DNA of 64,000 nucleotides from Capitulum mitella (taxonomy: Eukaryota > Arthropoda > Thecostraca > Pollicipedomorpha > Pollicipedidae): NCBI GenBank assembly GCA_030062745.1, contig CP099846.1, forward strand, positions 28,851,201-28,915,200, given 5' to 3'. The notes under the pieces were generated by a model. The model ran no database searches and had not been told where the DNA came from. It was given only the letters and a program-made list of their open reading frames with translations. Positions 53,103-64,000 of this stretch are shown here, piece after piece. A program made the position numbers and the translations under genes. Position 1 is the stretch's first letter. Every line of letters begins with the position of its first letter.

Positions 53103-54301
53103 CTCACTCCCGACTGGCGGGTTGACCGCCTCCCTGAGGTTTTCCGTGAGTGCGAGAGAACGAGCAAACGCAGCGCCACGAAACTTTATGTACTTTTTGC
53201 TTGATCACTGTTGCACCTTGTATCCAATTTTTGACTTCAGGTCAACCAACGTGTCTGATCTAGGTCAGGTCAAGTGGACCTATGTCCAAAAATGTTCAGC
53301 GCCCTGCAATTTTTTTCGCAAAACATGACAACACAATAAACCTTTCAATTGCTAGAGATTTTGATAATTGCAGCAAATCAGCTATCTCTGATTTTTCGGG
53401 AACGCAGGGGTCACTGACCTAAACTCAAGCCCGTTTTCAACATAAGTCGTCGTTTTTTTTCGAAAACCGACGGAATTTTTTCAAACAGTTTGAGTGTGGC
53501 GAAATTAAGACATCCAGCTTCCGCCAATGGGCAACGTTTCAATGACCTGCGACCACTGGCCTGAGGTCAAGTCACGAACAACTGTTATGAGTCAAAATGC
53601 ACTGCCATCAAAATCGGCGGTGAATGGCTCATATCGACTGAAAATGGCAGAAGTGGCTCGCACAGTTACGACTAATACCAAGAAGTTGAAGAGGTTTAAA
53701 AAATTTCGTATTTTGGAAATAAACAGACTTTTGCGAATAAGGCTCTGCCAATCGTGTAGATTGATCACTACTAAGTTTTCTAAAAATCTAAATATGAGAA
53801 ATCATCCCAAGAACCTCTAGGATCAAGAAACAACACTTGGAATGGTACATTTCCCGAACACAAGGAAGCTAAAATGAGTACCCGTTAATTTCATACCGCC
53901 TTCGTCGGCGGCGCCCGCCGTGCAGCGTTGCGAAAATCACCGTGTCTTTAACTTAACGTTTCCGTGTGCATATGAAACAAATCAAAGAAATAAGGCGTGT
54001 ATCGGCATTTGCAGACTTTTACCTGTCTGGTGGTACCTTCATCTAGACTTCATTAGTCCCAGCCCTTGAGATTCAAGCCGTTTCTCAGTCTCATGCAGGC
54101 CGCTATGAGAAACATATATAGGGCGTAAATGGCTTACATACTATCCAAAACTAAAAATCAGACCAGTTTCGAGTTCTATTCGTCACGAGCTTTCCAACGG
54201 TGTCCTTATTTTTATCGTGTGATCAACCGTTCGTAAGTTAGAGCGGGGCGGTCAACCTCCCAGTTGGGCGTGCATGGCGCCGACCCACAGTCGGGTGCGG
54301 G
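53103..54301 (+). mobile_element. TTAA family C element, copy 3 (complete length)
   Basis: TTAA at 53099-53102 and 54302-54305. The left end is CTCACTCCCGACTGG, the right end read inward CCGCACCCGACTG. The G-run hairpins are worn. It aligns end to end with copy 2 but is more diverged. Confidence 0.85.
53408..53420. promoter_or_regulatory. IR1 motif, ecdysone-response-type, family C copy 3
   Basis: GGGTCA-C-TGACCT fits the EcR/USP consensus fully although the neighbouring sequence has drifted. The next half-site seen in copy 2 is changed to ACTCA. Confidence 0.6.
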
Positions 54302-54309
54302 TTAAAAAC

Positions 54310-55030
54310 ACGCCGTTAACGCAATGTTCTGTGCTACAGACAGGACACCGAGGCGCCCTTGCGATTGTGTATGGGCACCCTGGCGTTGAAAAGGCGACCC
54401 TGTGACGCAAAGGAGGCGCCTCTGTGATGAGACATGATGCCCTCAAAAGAACACAAGGTTGAAATCGAGGAGGCGCCCATGTTATGATACATGGATGATG
54501 TTTTCGTTGGTATCACGCCCGTGTGACACAGGAACGCCCGTTCGATAGCATAATATTCAAAAGACGTCCCTTCTGCGGCATTGCATTTAAAAGCACCCCT
54601 GTGTTTAACCACAGTGCTGCATTGTTTGGAAAATTACCCCAGTGACGTCGAAAGTCATCTATACATAAGTATGTATATGCACCCCTGCCGTTCAAAGAGC
54701 GTTCCTGTGGTAGCAAGAAGGCGCCACTGCAATGGGGCGCTGGCATCCTGTCGTCCAAAAGTCACTTCTGAGACACCAAGGAGAAGCCTCTGTGACGGAA
54801 TATCGGCGTCCTGTCGTTCAAAGGGCATCCCTTGGCACCTGGATGGTTTGTCGTTCAAAAGGCGCTGCTGTGGTATCAAGAAGGCGCCTGCCTGGTGAGG
54901 CAGGGACGCACTGTCGTTCAAAAGAGCCCCCAAGACACAAGGGCATCCCTCTGAAGGACCGTGACACCCTGTTCTTCAGAATAACGCCTTGGTAACATCT
55001 AAGAGGCACTGACGTTTTAGTCATAGGCGC
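54310..55030. repeat. Degenerate tandem repeat, unit about 62 bp
   Basis: The phrase CCTGTCGTTCAAAAGGCG recurs at about 54692, 54753, 54814, 54853 and 54917, accompanied by AAGGAGGCGCC and TGTGACA. Units vary in length. The pattern seems to continue weakly at 55480-55690 beyond a hAT MITE, so the MITE interrupted the array. Confidence 0.6.
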
Positions 55031-55242
55031 CAGGGGGTCGATTTGTACTCTTTCGCGAGGGCCCTGGCCCACCCAATGTTGATTTGGGCCCCTCCAGTGT
55101 TGGTTTGGGCCCCTCCAATATTTTCTGCCAATTTTAAAGGGAATCGGGCAAAAATAACGAATGAAACGGCCGCAGTAGATAAAGACAGGCAGAAAACATA
55201 GAGTAAAGCATAAAGTGATGTATCTATCCATCTTTCTATGTT

Positions 55243-55289
<47 letters not shown>

Positions 55290-55471
55290 GATACCTATAT
55301 ACATGGGATACACGCAATTTTTATTTGGATAAGAGTAACAAAAACTGAAAAATTTCCATTGATCAAAATAAAGTGGGCTAAATCCGTTGAGAAACCCACA
55401 TTTGGGGGGAGGTTGGGTTGTCGGACAGACGGCTCAGCCCACCCAATCATTTACAGAAATTGGCGCCCTTG
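55031..55471 (+). mobile_element. hAT-type MITE, family E copy 1, 441 bp
   Basis: It aligns end to end with the better-preserved copy at 60720: GGGTCGATTTGTACTC at the left, CAATATTTTCTGCCA, GGGCTAAATCCGTTGAGAAA and TCATTTACAG at the right. The termini CAGGGGGTCGAT and CAAGGGCGCCAAT are worn. Candidate flanks ataggcgc and gtagacac match at five of eight, all differences being transitions. An AT microsatellite has expanded inside. Non-coding. Confidence 0.75.
55245..55285. repeat. (AT)n microsatellite
   Basis: A pure AT run of about 20 units inside family E copy 1; the other copy lacks it. Confidence 0.95.
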
Positions 55472-55690
55472 GTAGACACTCCTTTGTTGGAACTTAGAAT
55501 ACCTTCCTTGTGACACAGAAGCACAACCCAGACCTTACTTTAGATTGGTGCTTGATTTAATTTTCCACGGACGAATTTTGTCCGTTCATACAAAGGCGTT
55601 CTATCGATAAAGACAGCACATGTGGCATCGTGCGCACCTGTAACAGCACATGGGCGCTTGTAACATCGGTGGGTCCTTGTAACATCAAGC

Positions 55691-56399
55691 GACCGTCATA
55701 TAGTGCATATAAATGATATCATACGTCCACATTATACGTGGGCATCCCGCTTTCAAACGTGTACAAGTCAGAACGCCCTCGTGAATTGTTTCGACGTTAC
55801 CCGTCACATACAAGCGAACATTTGGCGAGATTTACGCATTATCAAGATTGAGTTTGGCATCCTTTCAGCAAGGGCGTTGAAACGGAGGAGACCAGGGAGC
55901 CATGACCCCTACTTTTCGGAGAGTTTAGAATTAGTCCTATGGTAAACCGCCCTTGGTCCCACTTTCCTGGATGGTCCCACACCCCTACGTTTCGGTGCGG
56001 TTTTGACGCCTCCAAAATATTTTTTTGGCGCCCCTAAAAGAACTTGTCAAAATTTGTCAAAATCCTGGATCCGTCCTTGAGCAACATTACTGGCAAATCA
56101 CAAATCTCAGGAGCTTATTTCGATAATTTTGACATGATATTTTTCTTCGGGCAAGTTTTATTGAACACCCAGGGAATCTCACATTGTATCAGTTTCTTTT
56201 CAATCGTTTTTTTTTTTTCTCCGTATAAGTTCTCTGTCTTCTTTAGGTAACTTGTAAATGATGTTGTAAATTATGAAATGTTCACACTATTCCGTTTCGT
56301 GTCAGGGGCGCAAACTACGGACAATTCTAAACGACTTTCCGATTTAAGCCTTGTGTCCATCTTTAAACAAACACCCCCCGGCCAAATCACTGTTTCGTG
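55691..56399. other. Stretch with MITE-like end, no gene
   Basis: Sequence at 55880-56085 (GGGAGCCATGACCCC through CCTGGATCCGTCCTTG) has the look of a hAT MITE end but its partner was not found. No gene is supported. Confidence 0.3.
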
Positions 56400-56720
56400 T
56401 TCAGCGCCGCGCTGCCCGTGCGAACTCGGAGGCACCAGTACGGTCGGCTGGCCCGCCGGCCCTCGGCCGAAAATCTCGCGCGGCGCCGCGCGACGCGGCG
56501 CTGACGGCGGCCGGGCGGTCCGACAGGTACGTTTGGGATCCATGGCATCAGCCTGTAACTGCAGGTTCGTAAGAGGAGCTGGAAGCGAATGACGCAATGC
56601 CCGTGACGGCGCGAGATGCGGAGTGTGACCAAACTCCCACCGAGGGGTCGGGCGGGGCGTGCTCACACGCATGTGCACGCCGACGAGCGGCGAACCCTGT
56701 GGTGACTGTTGCGTGCCAGC
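56400..56720. promoter_or_regulatory. CpG-rich block
   Basis: CpG-dense block with short frames on both strands and no domain. Possible promoter region only. Confidence 0.3.
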
Positions 56721-59700
56721 CGCCGGCTGCCGGTACTCCAACATGCTTTCCTTGCCCATCTATATGGCATTTACTTTCCAACACGGCATGTACTGAATTT
56801 TTTTTTGGAGCTACGGGCTGCTGCGAGAGCATTTGCCAACATGTTTGTGTCGTAATCATTTGTCGTGTTTAAACAAACTAGCGTCAATTAGCGATACAGA
56901 TATGCCTGGAGGCATATCCGGTGCATCGTACAGGCATTAGTTACAAATCAGCATCGCTTACGAAACAGCATCTAGTAGCAGGGACAGGCCCAGGATGTTG
57001 CTACAGGATGATGCTGCTGCTCCTCGACAGTACGATGGATTCCTGCCTGGACCGACGCGCTACCGGAAAACGTGCTGGGGTAGCGTAGTGTGAGTGATGC
57101 CATGCAACTAGCGACCTCGTGCTGTCGCCCGCCAGTTCCTTTTTTGGGTTCCTGAGTGTACAGCAAAGGAAGAATCATGGAACCCCAGTTTCATCTATGC
57201 ACTTTTGTATTTGAGTATTGTTAGATGTTTCACAGCCCCTGGCAATTTTTTTTTGCCTGTTTGTTTCAGATGAGCTCCGAAATACATGACTATTAATTTC
57301 CGAAATAAGGCTTGAAATAATGACTGTTCTCGCACGTCTCTGATATTTAAATACCCGGTATGAATAAGAAAAGGCCAGAATATTTGTCGATAACCACTCA
57401 TATTTTTCAAGAAAGATTTACTTACGGACTATTCTACGTAGACAGGCACGGCGGATTGCATTTTCGGCTGGGGGGGCAAGCTCTATCGGATCAACGGCCG
57501 ACCTCATTTCGATTACTTTCTCTCCCCCCCAAAAATAACTGAATTTCGTTTTTATTGCTATCGCTCAGTTTTTTGTTAAACAAGCAAACTTTTCCCCAGG
57601 TTGTGGCGCTGGTGTACACTTGTGTTTTCTAAAATGCATGGGTTTTTTCAGGTCTGTACCCAATGATATTTTTCAGGTCTTTGCCCTTGGGCATCCATCT
57701 TCATAATGGCCAAGGGTGTAAACTTCTGTCTCTTATGGTGTTTCTGTTTACAACACGAATTCAACATTTTCCTGGCACAACATTAAACTATAACTCGAAG
57801 CTCAGTAACAAAGCTCTTACGGACTATCACACGAGAACGCAATCATTATCCCAATCTCAAGCACTTGCCAAAGCAGCTCTGTCCAGGGCCTCGTCTAACA
57901 TGGGGCTCAGCCTCCGCAGTGGAGTCGCCAGCCCCTCCGTCAAGGCAAAACCAGGTAACTGGCCGGGGGGGGGGGGGCAGTTAGAGTGTTCAAAGTCATT
58001 CAGTCTGAAACAGGTTTTCTGCGGAGACGTAGCTTTTTTAAATGCGAATTCATTGCAGAAATGCACAATAAGTACTGAGTTTTCTGTGGTCGCATAAGAT
58101 TTTTCCAAATGCATGCACTGCAAAATTCCTCGTTCATCAGTTTTTCGTGCGATTAAATCGCAGGTGGCGGTGTATGGAAATAACATATGCTAATGCCATT
58201 GTTATGCTGCAATGACACCAAAAGGGGAAAACCGAAAACAATGCAGTCGAACTATGAGGGGGAAGGGCGAGACAGATAGTAAGCTAAAGGCAAAAAAGCA
58301 GGATCCAAAAAACATAATTATCTTGTACGCAGCCATATCCCGAAACCAACACTGCTGTAGTTCTAAGTCGTGTACTTCTCAAGAATTTATGTTTTTCTTT
58401 TAATTCACATATTTTTCCTTGAATATGATCGTTTTTCGCAGCTCATTGCCTTCTCATGAAGCATAAGCTCCTTTTAGCCACACAATCAAATAAACTTAGA
58501 GCTCACTGAAATGCAAAACGACCTGATATTTCACCCCACGTGGCCTATAGCACCTCTGGGTGCGATTCTGAAGTCATAGTGTCCTAAAATTAGCCACTTT
58601 CTTAGAAGCGGAATCAAATACGTTGGGACGGCTTGTTCGATTACAGCCAACGAACCCAAAACATCGAATAAGATGAATAACGACCGGCGGAAACTTCGAA
58701 CGGGAAAATACGAAATGCCTGATATTAATGTAGGGATTAAGGTGGAAAGGCAATTATTTCGTCGAACAAAGCATAGAATGAGAAAACATCAAATGTAAAA
58801 TGTTCAACATAAATATCGAAGCAATATAAACACCAAACTGCCATATACCAAATGATTGATGACTGAATGACGAAGTGTCGAGGTAGGGATCAATAACGCA
58901 CCGGATAAATATTTAGGTGAATGATATCGCAATACGGACACCTAGTAGTGCACGGGCACTGACTCTTCCCTAAAACTGCACGGGGACATCTCGGCAGGAC
59001 CGCAGTGAAATCTTTCCATGGTTTACAGATAACCTTCCAAGTGTCTTCGCTTTTTAGCTAAAATTGAAATGAATATTCCGGTTGTCTCAGAGGGTTACTG
59101 GACGGAACCGACTAGACGAATACCCTGGTTGCACCACTGGACCTGATGGTGTGGATGCAAAAATGCTGGCTTTTCGCATCATATAGGGTAGAGAGTTCGG
59201 GCCCTGGGCGTCGAAAAATTGCCCATTTTCTTTTCCCAGTAGTCTTTTGAAGACGACCTGTGACTCCTGTTGCCAGGGGTCTTTCACCTGATAATAACGC
59301 ATGACAGGGGACTAGAAAACGTTTTGCGAGCGTCCCGGATAGAATAATCTTAGAATAATCTTAGAACGTACCGCTGATCTCCGGCGACGGCCCGCGCTGA
59401 TTATCGTAACTGTCAAAGACAGTCATCTTGAGAAGAGCTTGAATTCCGTTCGTGATTTGGACAGACAGAAGTCCTGACCACCTCGCCATCAGGCTCATGT
59501 CTTGGTATAATCTTCATCGTTTGAGATATCAAGCTGTTACATATTGCCCCACTCTATGGTTTGTAATGCAAAAGTTGGTCATTCTATACCAGCCCATGTG
59601 CGATGCCCGTCCCTGATACGATGATATAAAGTATAACCTCGCGATTATTTGTTCATCCAATATTTCGTCCCGCAACATTTTCCGTTTGGATAAATATCGC

Positions 59701-60711
59701 TACAGATATTTATCCATATTAGACATCTTGCCGCTCCAAGTTTTCCCGCTCAATGTTCATGTCTGTCGACAGTTACCCTGTTTAATGCTTTGCTTCTGAC
59801 ATTTTGTTTTCAAGATTTGTGCTCGATATCCCACCAAACGGCATTTTGGAGGGTAACTGTGTCATCCCTAGTTCCGAAGGAAAACGCGGGATAAAAACCA
59901 ATGATGTGTGGTAAAAGGCATATATAAATCACATGGGACGTGAAAGAAATGTCATCAATTTTGACAGTTTTTTATCCTAACCATTGCTGATTTTTCCTTC
60001 AAATGTTCTAATGCTGTATAGCTAAGTCTATTGACCATGACGCGGAGTCTACATGTCTACAGGCTTTGCCTTGCGAGTTCCGTTATCTCTGTCTCATCCT
60101 TATCATTACTGATTTTTCATGCAGCTGTTTTAATGCTCCATATGTAAGTTCATTGGTTTTGACGCGGCATGTAGATATATTCACTCTTGTACTTGCGAGT
60201 AGAAGTGTTTCGTACCCCTTTACATCCCACAATGCCATCATTTCAAGGGGTCCCTGTATTTCACGAAACCGCCTCCACCCTCGTAACCACTCACATATCA
60301 TTTCGCAGACGTTAGCGATTTGTGAAGCTAGGGACACCCAAAGGAGCACAGTCTTGTCTAGATACCAGCCGATGAAAGCAAATCTACCATGGGAAAGATA
60401 GCGCGCTTCTTGTTACATACTGAGGGAGAAGTGTTAGTGACAGTCCTGTTCGGAAATTCTCAGCTCCTGTTCGTGACGTGGTCGCTACACACTACACAGG
60501 TCACCGAGTTCGTTACATGGAGCAAAGAAAGACTGTATTAACCCACACGTACCATAGGAATGACACCAGAACAAAAAAAAACTATGTTTTGCCCCCAGTC
60601 TGACGGCTGGGGAGCGACTGCCCCTCCCGCCCCTCCGCCCCCCTCCTTTCCGCCGTCGCTGTACGTAGGTAACAGCTGGCCTCTGTGTTTTTGTCCACGC
60701 ACGCATGATGC
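56721..60711. other. Long stretch without recognisable gene
   Basis: Around 57443 CAGGCACGGCGGATTG followed by a G-run looks like a lone hAT-type end. A frame at 57663-58097 includes SQALAKAALSRASS before a donor-like CAG-GTAACT at 57953-57960, but no family is recognised. A G-run lies at 57964-57976. The rest (58100-60600) is plain AT-rich spacer. Confidence 0.35.
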
Positions 60712-60719
60712 ATTGCGGG

Positions 60720-61133
60720 CAGGGGTGTCGATTTGTATTCTTTTGAGAGGGTCCTGGCCCACCCAATGTTGATTCGCGCCCCCCCCCCAATGTCGATTTG
60801 GGGCCCCCAATATTTTTCGCCAGTTTTAAAGGGAAATGAGTAATAATAACGAAAAGAAGGGCCGCAATAGATAAGAGTTAGACAGAAGGTAAACAGTGAA
60901 AGTCTTAAGCGAACTATCAGTCTACCTTTCTTATTTTCTGTATGTATAGGTATATTTATCTATACATGGAAATAAATGCGATTTTTGATTCGGTAAAAAG
61001 CAAAAAACTTACCATTCCGTTGGCTAAAATAAAGTTGGCTAAATCTGTTGAGAAACCCACGTTTGGGGAAGATTAGGATGTCGGGTCCTCAGCTCAGCCC
61101 CCCCCCAACCATTTACAGGCATCGACACCACTG
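60720..61133 (+). mobile_element. hAT-type MITE, family E copy 2, 414 bp
   Basis: The terminal inverted repeats are CAGGGGTGTCGAT and CAGTGGTGTCGAT (12 of 13). The flanks are attgcggg (60712-60719) and atttcggg (61134-61141), an eight-base duplication with one mismatch, as made by hAT transposases. It is non-coding and related to 55031-55471. Confidence 0.88.
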
Positions 61134-61141
61134 ATTTCGGG

Positions 61142-61871
61142 TGTGTGGATCAGTGCCTTGCTGCTCCACGGGGGCGCTGTCCATAAACAACTTCTGTCTA
61201 AAGAAGCTATTGAGAAGCAACACTCAGAAAAAAACGCGAGACGTTAACGTCATCACGACATCGATTTCGGCACCACCGGCAGGCGCCTGCCGTAGAGGCG
61301 ATTTTTCGCCGACGACCTGCGGGTCGGCCGCCCCTATTGACGACGCGAAGGTGGTAAAGGGCCACGTGCACGAGGCGCTGAGCACGGAAAAGTGGTTTGG
61401 CTGGGGGCGAATGTTTATTTAAAGATAGATACAGGGTTTATGGAGAAAGTTGCTTAGAGTTGTCTGTCGTCTGCACCCATGCAGTCGAATTCCAATTTTT
61501 GTTCAAAGAAATTTCCTATCATTGCTAACGTTTCGGATGATCTATCTCCATGTTCAAAACGTTTAAGGTTTTTTCGAATAATCAGCACGGTGCTAATATC
61601 TTCCTGCGCCGATACCTTCACAGACGACCTAATTTTCAATCATCCGTTGTCATCGACAGCCGAAAAATCAAGACAGAAATCAAGACAACTCAGGCAATCA
61701 AGGCATAATCATTCCGCGCGCACTGTGCGAGCCTGATGTGTACCTGCATCCCACGTCCAAGCTCAAGTCTCGAAATGAAATTGTAGCGACAGACACTCTC
61801 GCTAGCCTATCTCGCGAACGCGTATTTACGCAGTCGCGCCGAGTAAACACAGCGGCAAGCGCGCCTTGAGA
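61142..61871. other. Stretch without recognisable gene
   Basis: Frames of 85-93 codons (61141-61736) have no domain. Nothing else noticed. Confidence 0.4.
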
Positions 61872-62185
61872 CCTTGTTCAGATGCGGCGTCTGTAAAGTC
61901 ATCTTGCCTCGCTGCGGCGTCAGTGACGTGACCTCGTTCGGACGCGACGTCATCGACGTGACCTTATTCAGTGTCAGTGGCGTGGCCTTGTTCAACTGCG
62001 GCGTCAGTGACGTGACCCTATTCAGCTGCGGTGTCAATGACGTGACCCTATTCAGCTGCGGCGTCAGTGACGTGACCCTATTCAGCTGCAGAGTCAGTGG
62101 CGTGACCGCGCTCACCCACGGGATCACTGACATGACTGCTGAGACGTGACGTCAGTGGCGTGACCCTGTTAGGATGTGCGGCCAG
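61872..62185 (+). repeat. 30-bp minisatellite, about 10 units, CRE-like
   Basis: The unit is close to CTATTCAGCTGCGGCGTCAG plus TGACGTGACC. Three central units are nearly identical; outer ones are diverged. Each unit carries TGACGTGA or a close variant of the CREB/ATF site, and one unit (62147-62154) has the perfect TGACGTCA. The 108- and 91-codon frames in it are produced by the 30-base period. Confidence 0.88.
62147..62154. promoter_or_regulatory. CRE octamer TGACGTCA in minisatellite
   Basis: Perfect octamer in the penultimate minisatellite unit, at the border of the CpG-rich block. Confidence 0.45.
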
Positions 62186-63740
62186 TGATGCCTGGACCCG
62201 GCGACCCCGAGCGGCCCGTCTGGTCGAGGGGCGGAGGACAGAAGCGGCTCGAGGCGACACAGCTGGACCTCAGTCTCACTTCAGCTATGCCAGCATCTTG
62301 CCTGTTCTGCCTCCGCTCACGGCGCTCGCGCTCGACGACGGCGCCCGACGTCGGAGTCTTCACCGCCGGCCGATGGTGGGGCTGATGTTGGAACGGTGCG
62401 TCATCGCAGCGGAAACCCCAGACATAATGAGACGTTCCCTTAACGTTCCAAGGACACGACCCCTGCATCTCCCACTAGGCGGGGTCTTTACTGCGTTTAG
62501 CCCGGCACTGCAGCTACACCACGACCGATTCACATCACGGCAGGCAGGCCAGTACTCACTTCGGCGCGCAGACGGCCTGCGCGGCGCCGATGGGCCTGTT
62601 TTCGGCGCGGCTGAACGCGGGAAGGACCTCTCCGGGAGGCAGCGTCTCACGGCTCGCCGGTGTCTCACCTCATGCGACGGATCCGTTCGTCGTGCGTCAT
62701 CGCCGTTGAAGCTATGCTTAACGCGCCGTCTACCAGCGTGTGTCAGTTCTTGTGAAGTGAGCTGCTCTTGCGCCGGGCATTCGCGGAACGGCGAAAAATC
62801 CGATTCAAACGGCTCGGTAAGAGGCTCACTCGGATTGTCTTCGCTCAAGATCCTTCGTGACGCAGGCTGTAATCCGCAGAGATCTGTTTGCCAAAGGCCA
62901 CGTCTAAGCCGTCGCACGGTTTTCCTGATAGGCGCTCACCGAAGGCTGGTCCTAGTCTGGATGAACAACACCGGCCGGAGAGATTACGGCGCCAATCTTG
63001 CAGCAGCCGCCATAGCTACGCACACCGAACAAACTCTGCACACCGCAGGAGGCGCGGCGAGCCAATTTGACCGACGCATTCGGCCCGGTTGTTCCGACTC
63101 CAGTCAGCTGAGCGGCACCTGGCCGGTGGCCTCCACACGAGCCCAACGCAGCACGACTTACCCCGCAAGGCAGTCACGCGATCCCTGGAGCAGTCGGGCC
63201 GGCCGGCGCTCGCCGCTCGGCGCCGCTTCCGCCGTCCGTCGACTGCGGCCGCGCGGCGGCACGTCCGCGCGGCCGGCGCCGACCCGCGGCACGCCCACGG
63301 CCGCGTCACGTGACGCGGCGGCGCCGGCCGGGCGTCACGTGCGGGCGCCGCGCGCGAGCCGCCGGCGGTCGGCGAAGCGCCGAGTCACGCCGCCGCCGCC
63401 GCCGCGTGTTTGCCCAGCGCCGGCCGGCCAGTCACCGTGACGGCCTGGCGCGCCGAGGGCGTCCTCGAGAGGCCGGCGCGCACCGCCGCGCCCGCGCTCT
63501 CGGCACGCGGCGGCCGCGTCTGCGGCGCCCGCCGCCGCCGACGCCGCCGCCGCCCGGCCGAAGTCCGCGCGGCCGCCGCGCCGCCCGCGCCCGCGGACTC
63601 GCCGCACCTGCGCCAGACATCCTGCTCTTTTGAAGGGCCGCGCCCGCCCGCATTCCGACGGCCCGTGCGCTTCGCCTCCGCGCGGCCGCGCCTGCGCCTC
63701 GCCCGCGCCCGGCACCGGCACGGTACACCCTGCTCCCTCG
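62186..63740. promoter_or_regulatory. CpG-rich block, densest at 63140-63740
   Basis: GC content rises in steps and CpG is very frequent. A 426-codon plus frame (62160-63440) crosses it, together with minus frames of 185, 184 and 158 codons. These overlap one another, have Arg/Ala/Pro-rich or shapeless composition and no domain, so I do not call a gene. A donor-like CTCG-GTAAGA is at 62813-62822. It could be promoter plus first exon of a gene outside the window. Confidence 0.35.
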
Positions 63741-64000
63741 CACCCAGCTCCGCATCCCTGCGTCTCTCGAGTGCCCACAACCCCTGACAGAAAGGGACCG
63801 GCTGTCACCAACGGCCTCCGACCAACAAACGACTGGCGATGTTGGTCTGTTAGGCGGTTGGCCAGGGCGAACTTTCCAACAGGGGTTTTGACAGCAGGAC
63901 ATGTGGACCACGGCGTATGGATTTGAAACTCCGTGGGTGGTTTGATATGAGCTTACTGTTAACGGGAATACTCCACCTTGGTTCACTTTTCCTCAATGGA

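Noticed and set aside
57663-58097. Exon-like plus frame ending at a donor-like GTAACT
   Set aside because: No recognisable domain; the Ser/Ala/Leu repeat-like part and the following G-run are more likely low-complexity DNA.
61872-62185. CRISPR-like array
   Set aside because: The 30-base units follow one another without spacers, and the window is animal DNA.
62160-63440. 426-codon open frame on the plus strand
   Set aside because: It runs through CpG-rich DNA where stop codons are scarce, overlaps several long frames on the other strand, and shows no domain or stable protein composition.

Overview
The window is non-coding-rich nuclear DNA from an animal, most likely an invertebrate. No host gene could be supported with confidence. 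Nearly every part I can identify is a mobile element or a tandem repeat: TTAA-flanked DNA transposons, hAT-type MITEs, a decayed pogo-type transposon, several non-LTR (LINE) pieces, a tRNA-derived SINE, minisatellites and AT microsatellites. CpG-rich blocks lie between them. Base composition is mixed: AT-rich spacers alternate with blocks of a few hundred bases up to about 1.5 kb that are very rich in G, C and CpG. The species cannot be fixed from this sequence. The ecdysone-response-like motifs below would make most sense in an arthropod, but that is inference.

Layout. 0-10 kb: TTAA family A copy 1 (1331-2530), a SINE (3354-3640), a GC-rich degenerate tandem repeat broken by family A copy 2 (5373-6578), then family C copy 1 (8456-9755). 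10-19 kb: a near-perfect palindrome at 10950, a 32-bp minisatellite, a 1.5-kb CpG block, a family C fragment, and a hAT MITE with an 8-bp target duplication (17595-18076). 19-31 kb: a LINE reverse-transcriptase remnant, truncated family A copy 3, a decayed pogo transposase gene (22714-24690), a 145-bp satellite, a 1.2-kb inverted-repeat element with a CpG-rich core, and LINE pieces in a head-to-head arrangement. 31-37 kb: a 3.1-kb long inverted repeat with family A copy 4 nested in one arm, a small hAT MITE, a CpG block and truncated copy 5. 37-41 kb: the most complete LINE. 41-48 kb: truncated family A copy 6, then a 3.66-kb element (42587-46250) with an uninterrupted 938-codon transposase-like gene, then full-length family A copy 7. 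48-64 kb: family C copies 2 and 3, degenerate tandem repeats, two hAT MITEs of one family, a 30-bp minisatellite and a final large CpG block.

Main result. Three element types share one plan: target TTAA and termini beginning CCC. The two MITE-like families (A and C) also carry a G-run/C-run hairpin just inside each end. The third type carries the 938-residue protein, whose acidic residues, Cys-x2-His pair and Glu-Arg motif are laid out like a hAT transposase although its flanks are TTAA. All three are rich in AGGTCA nuclear-receptor half-sites. Family A keeps a DR1 (AGGTCA-A-AGGTCA) and family C keeps an IR1 (RGGTCA-N-TGACCY, the ecdysone-receptor consensus) in independent copies. A TTAA transposon group that spreads ordered nuclear-receptor sites is the best candidate here for something undescribed.
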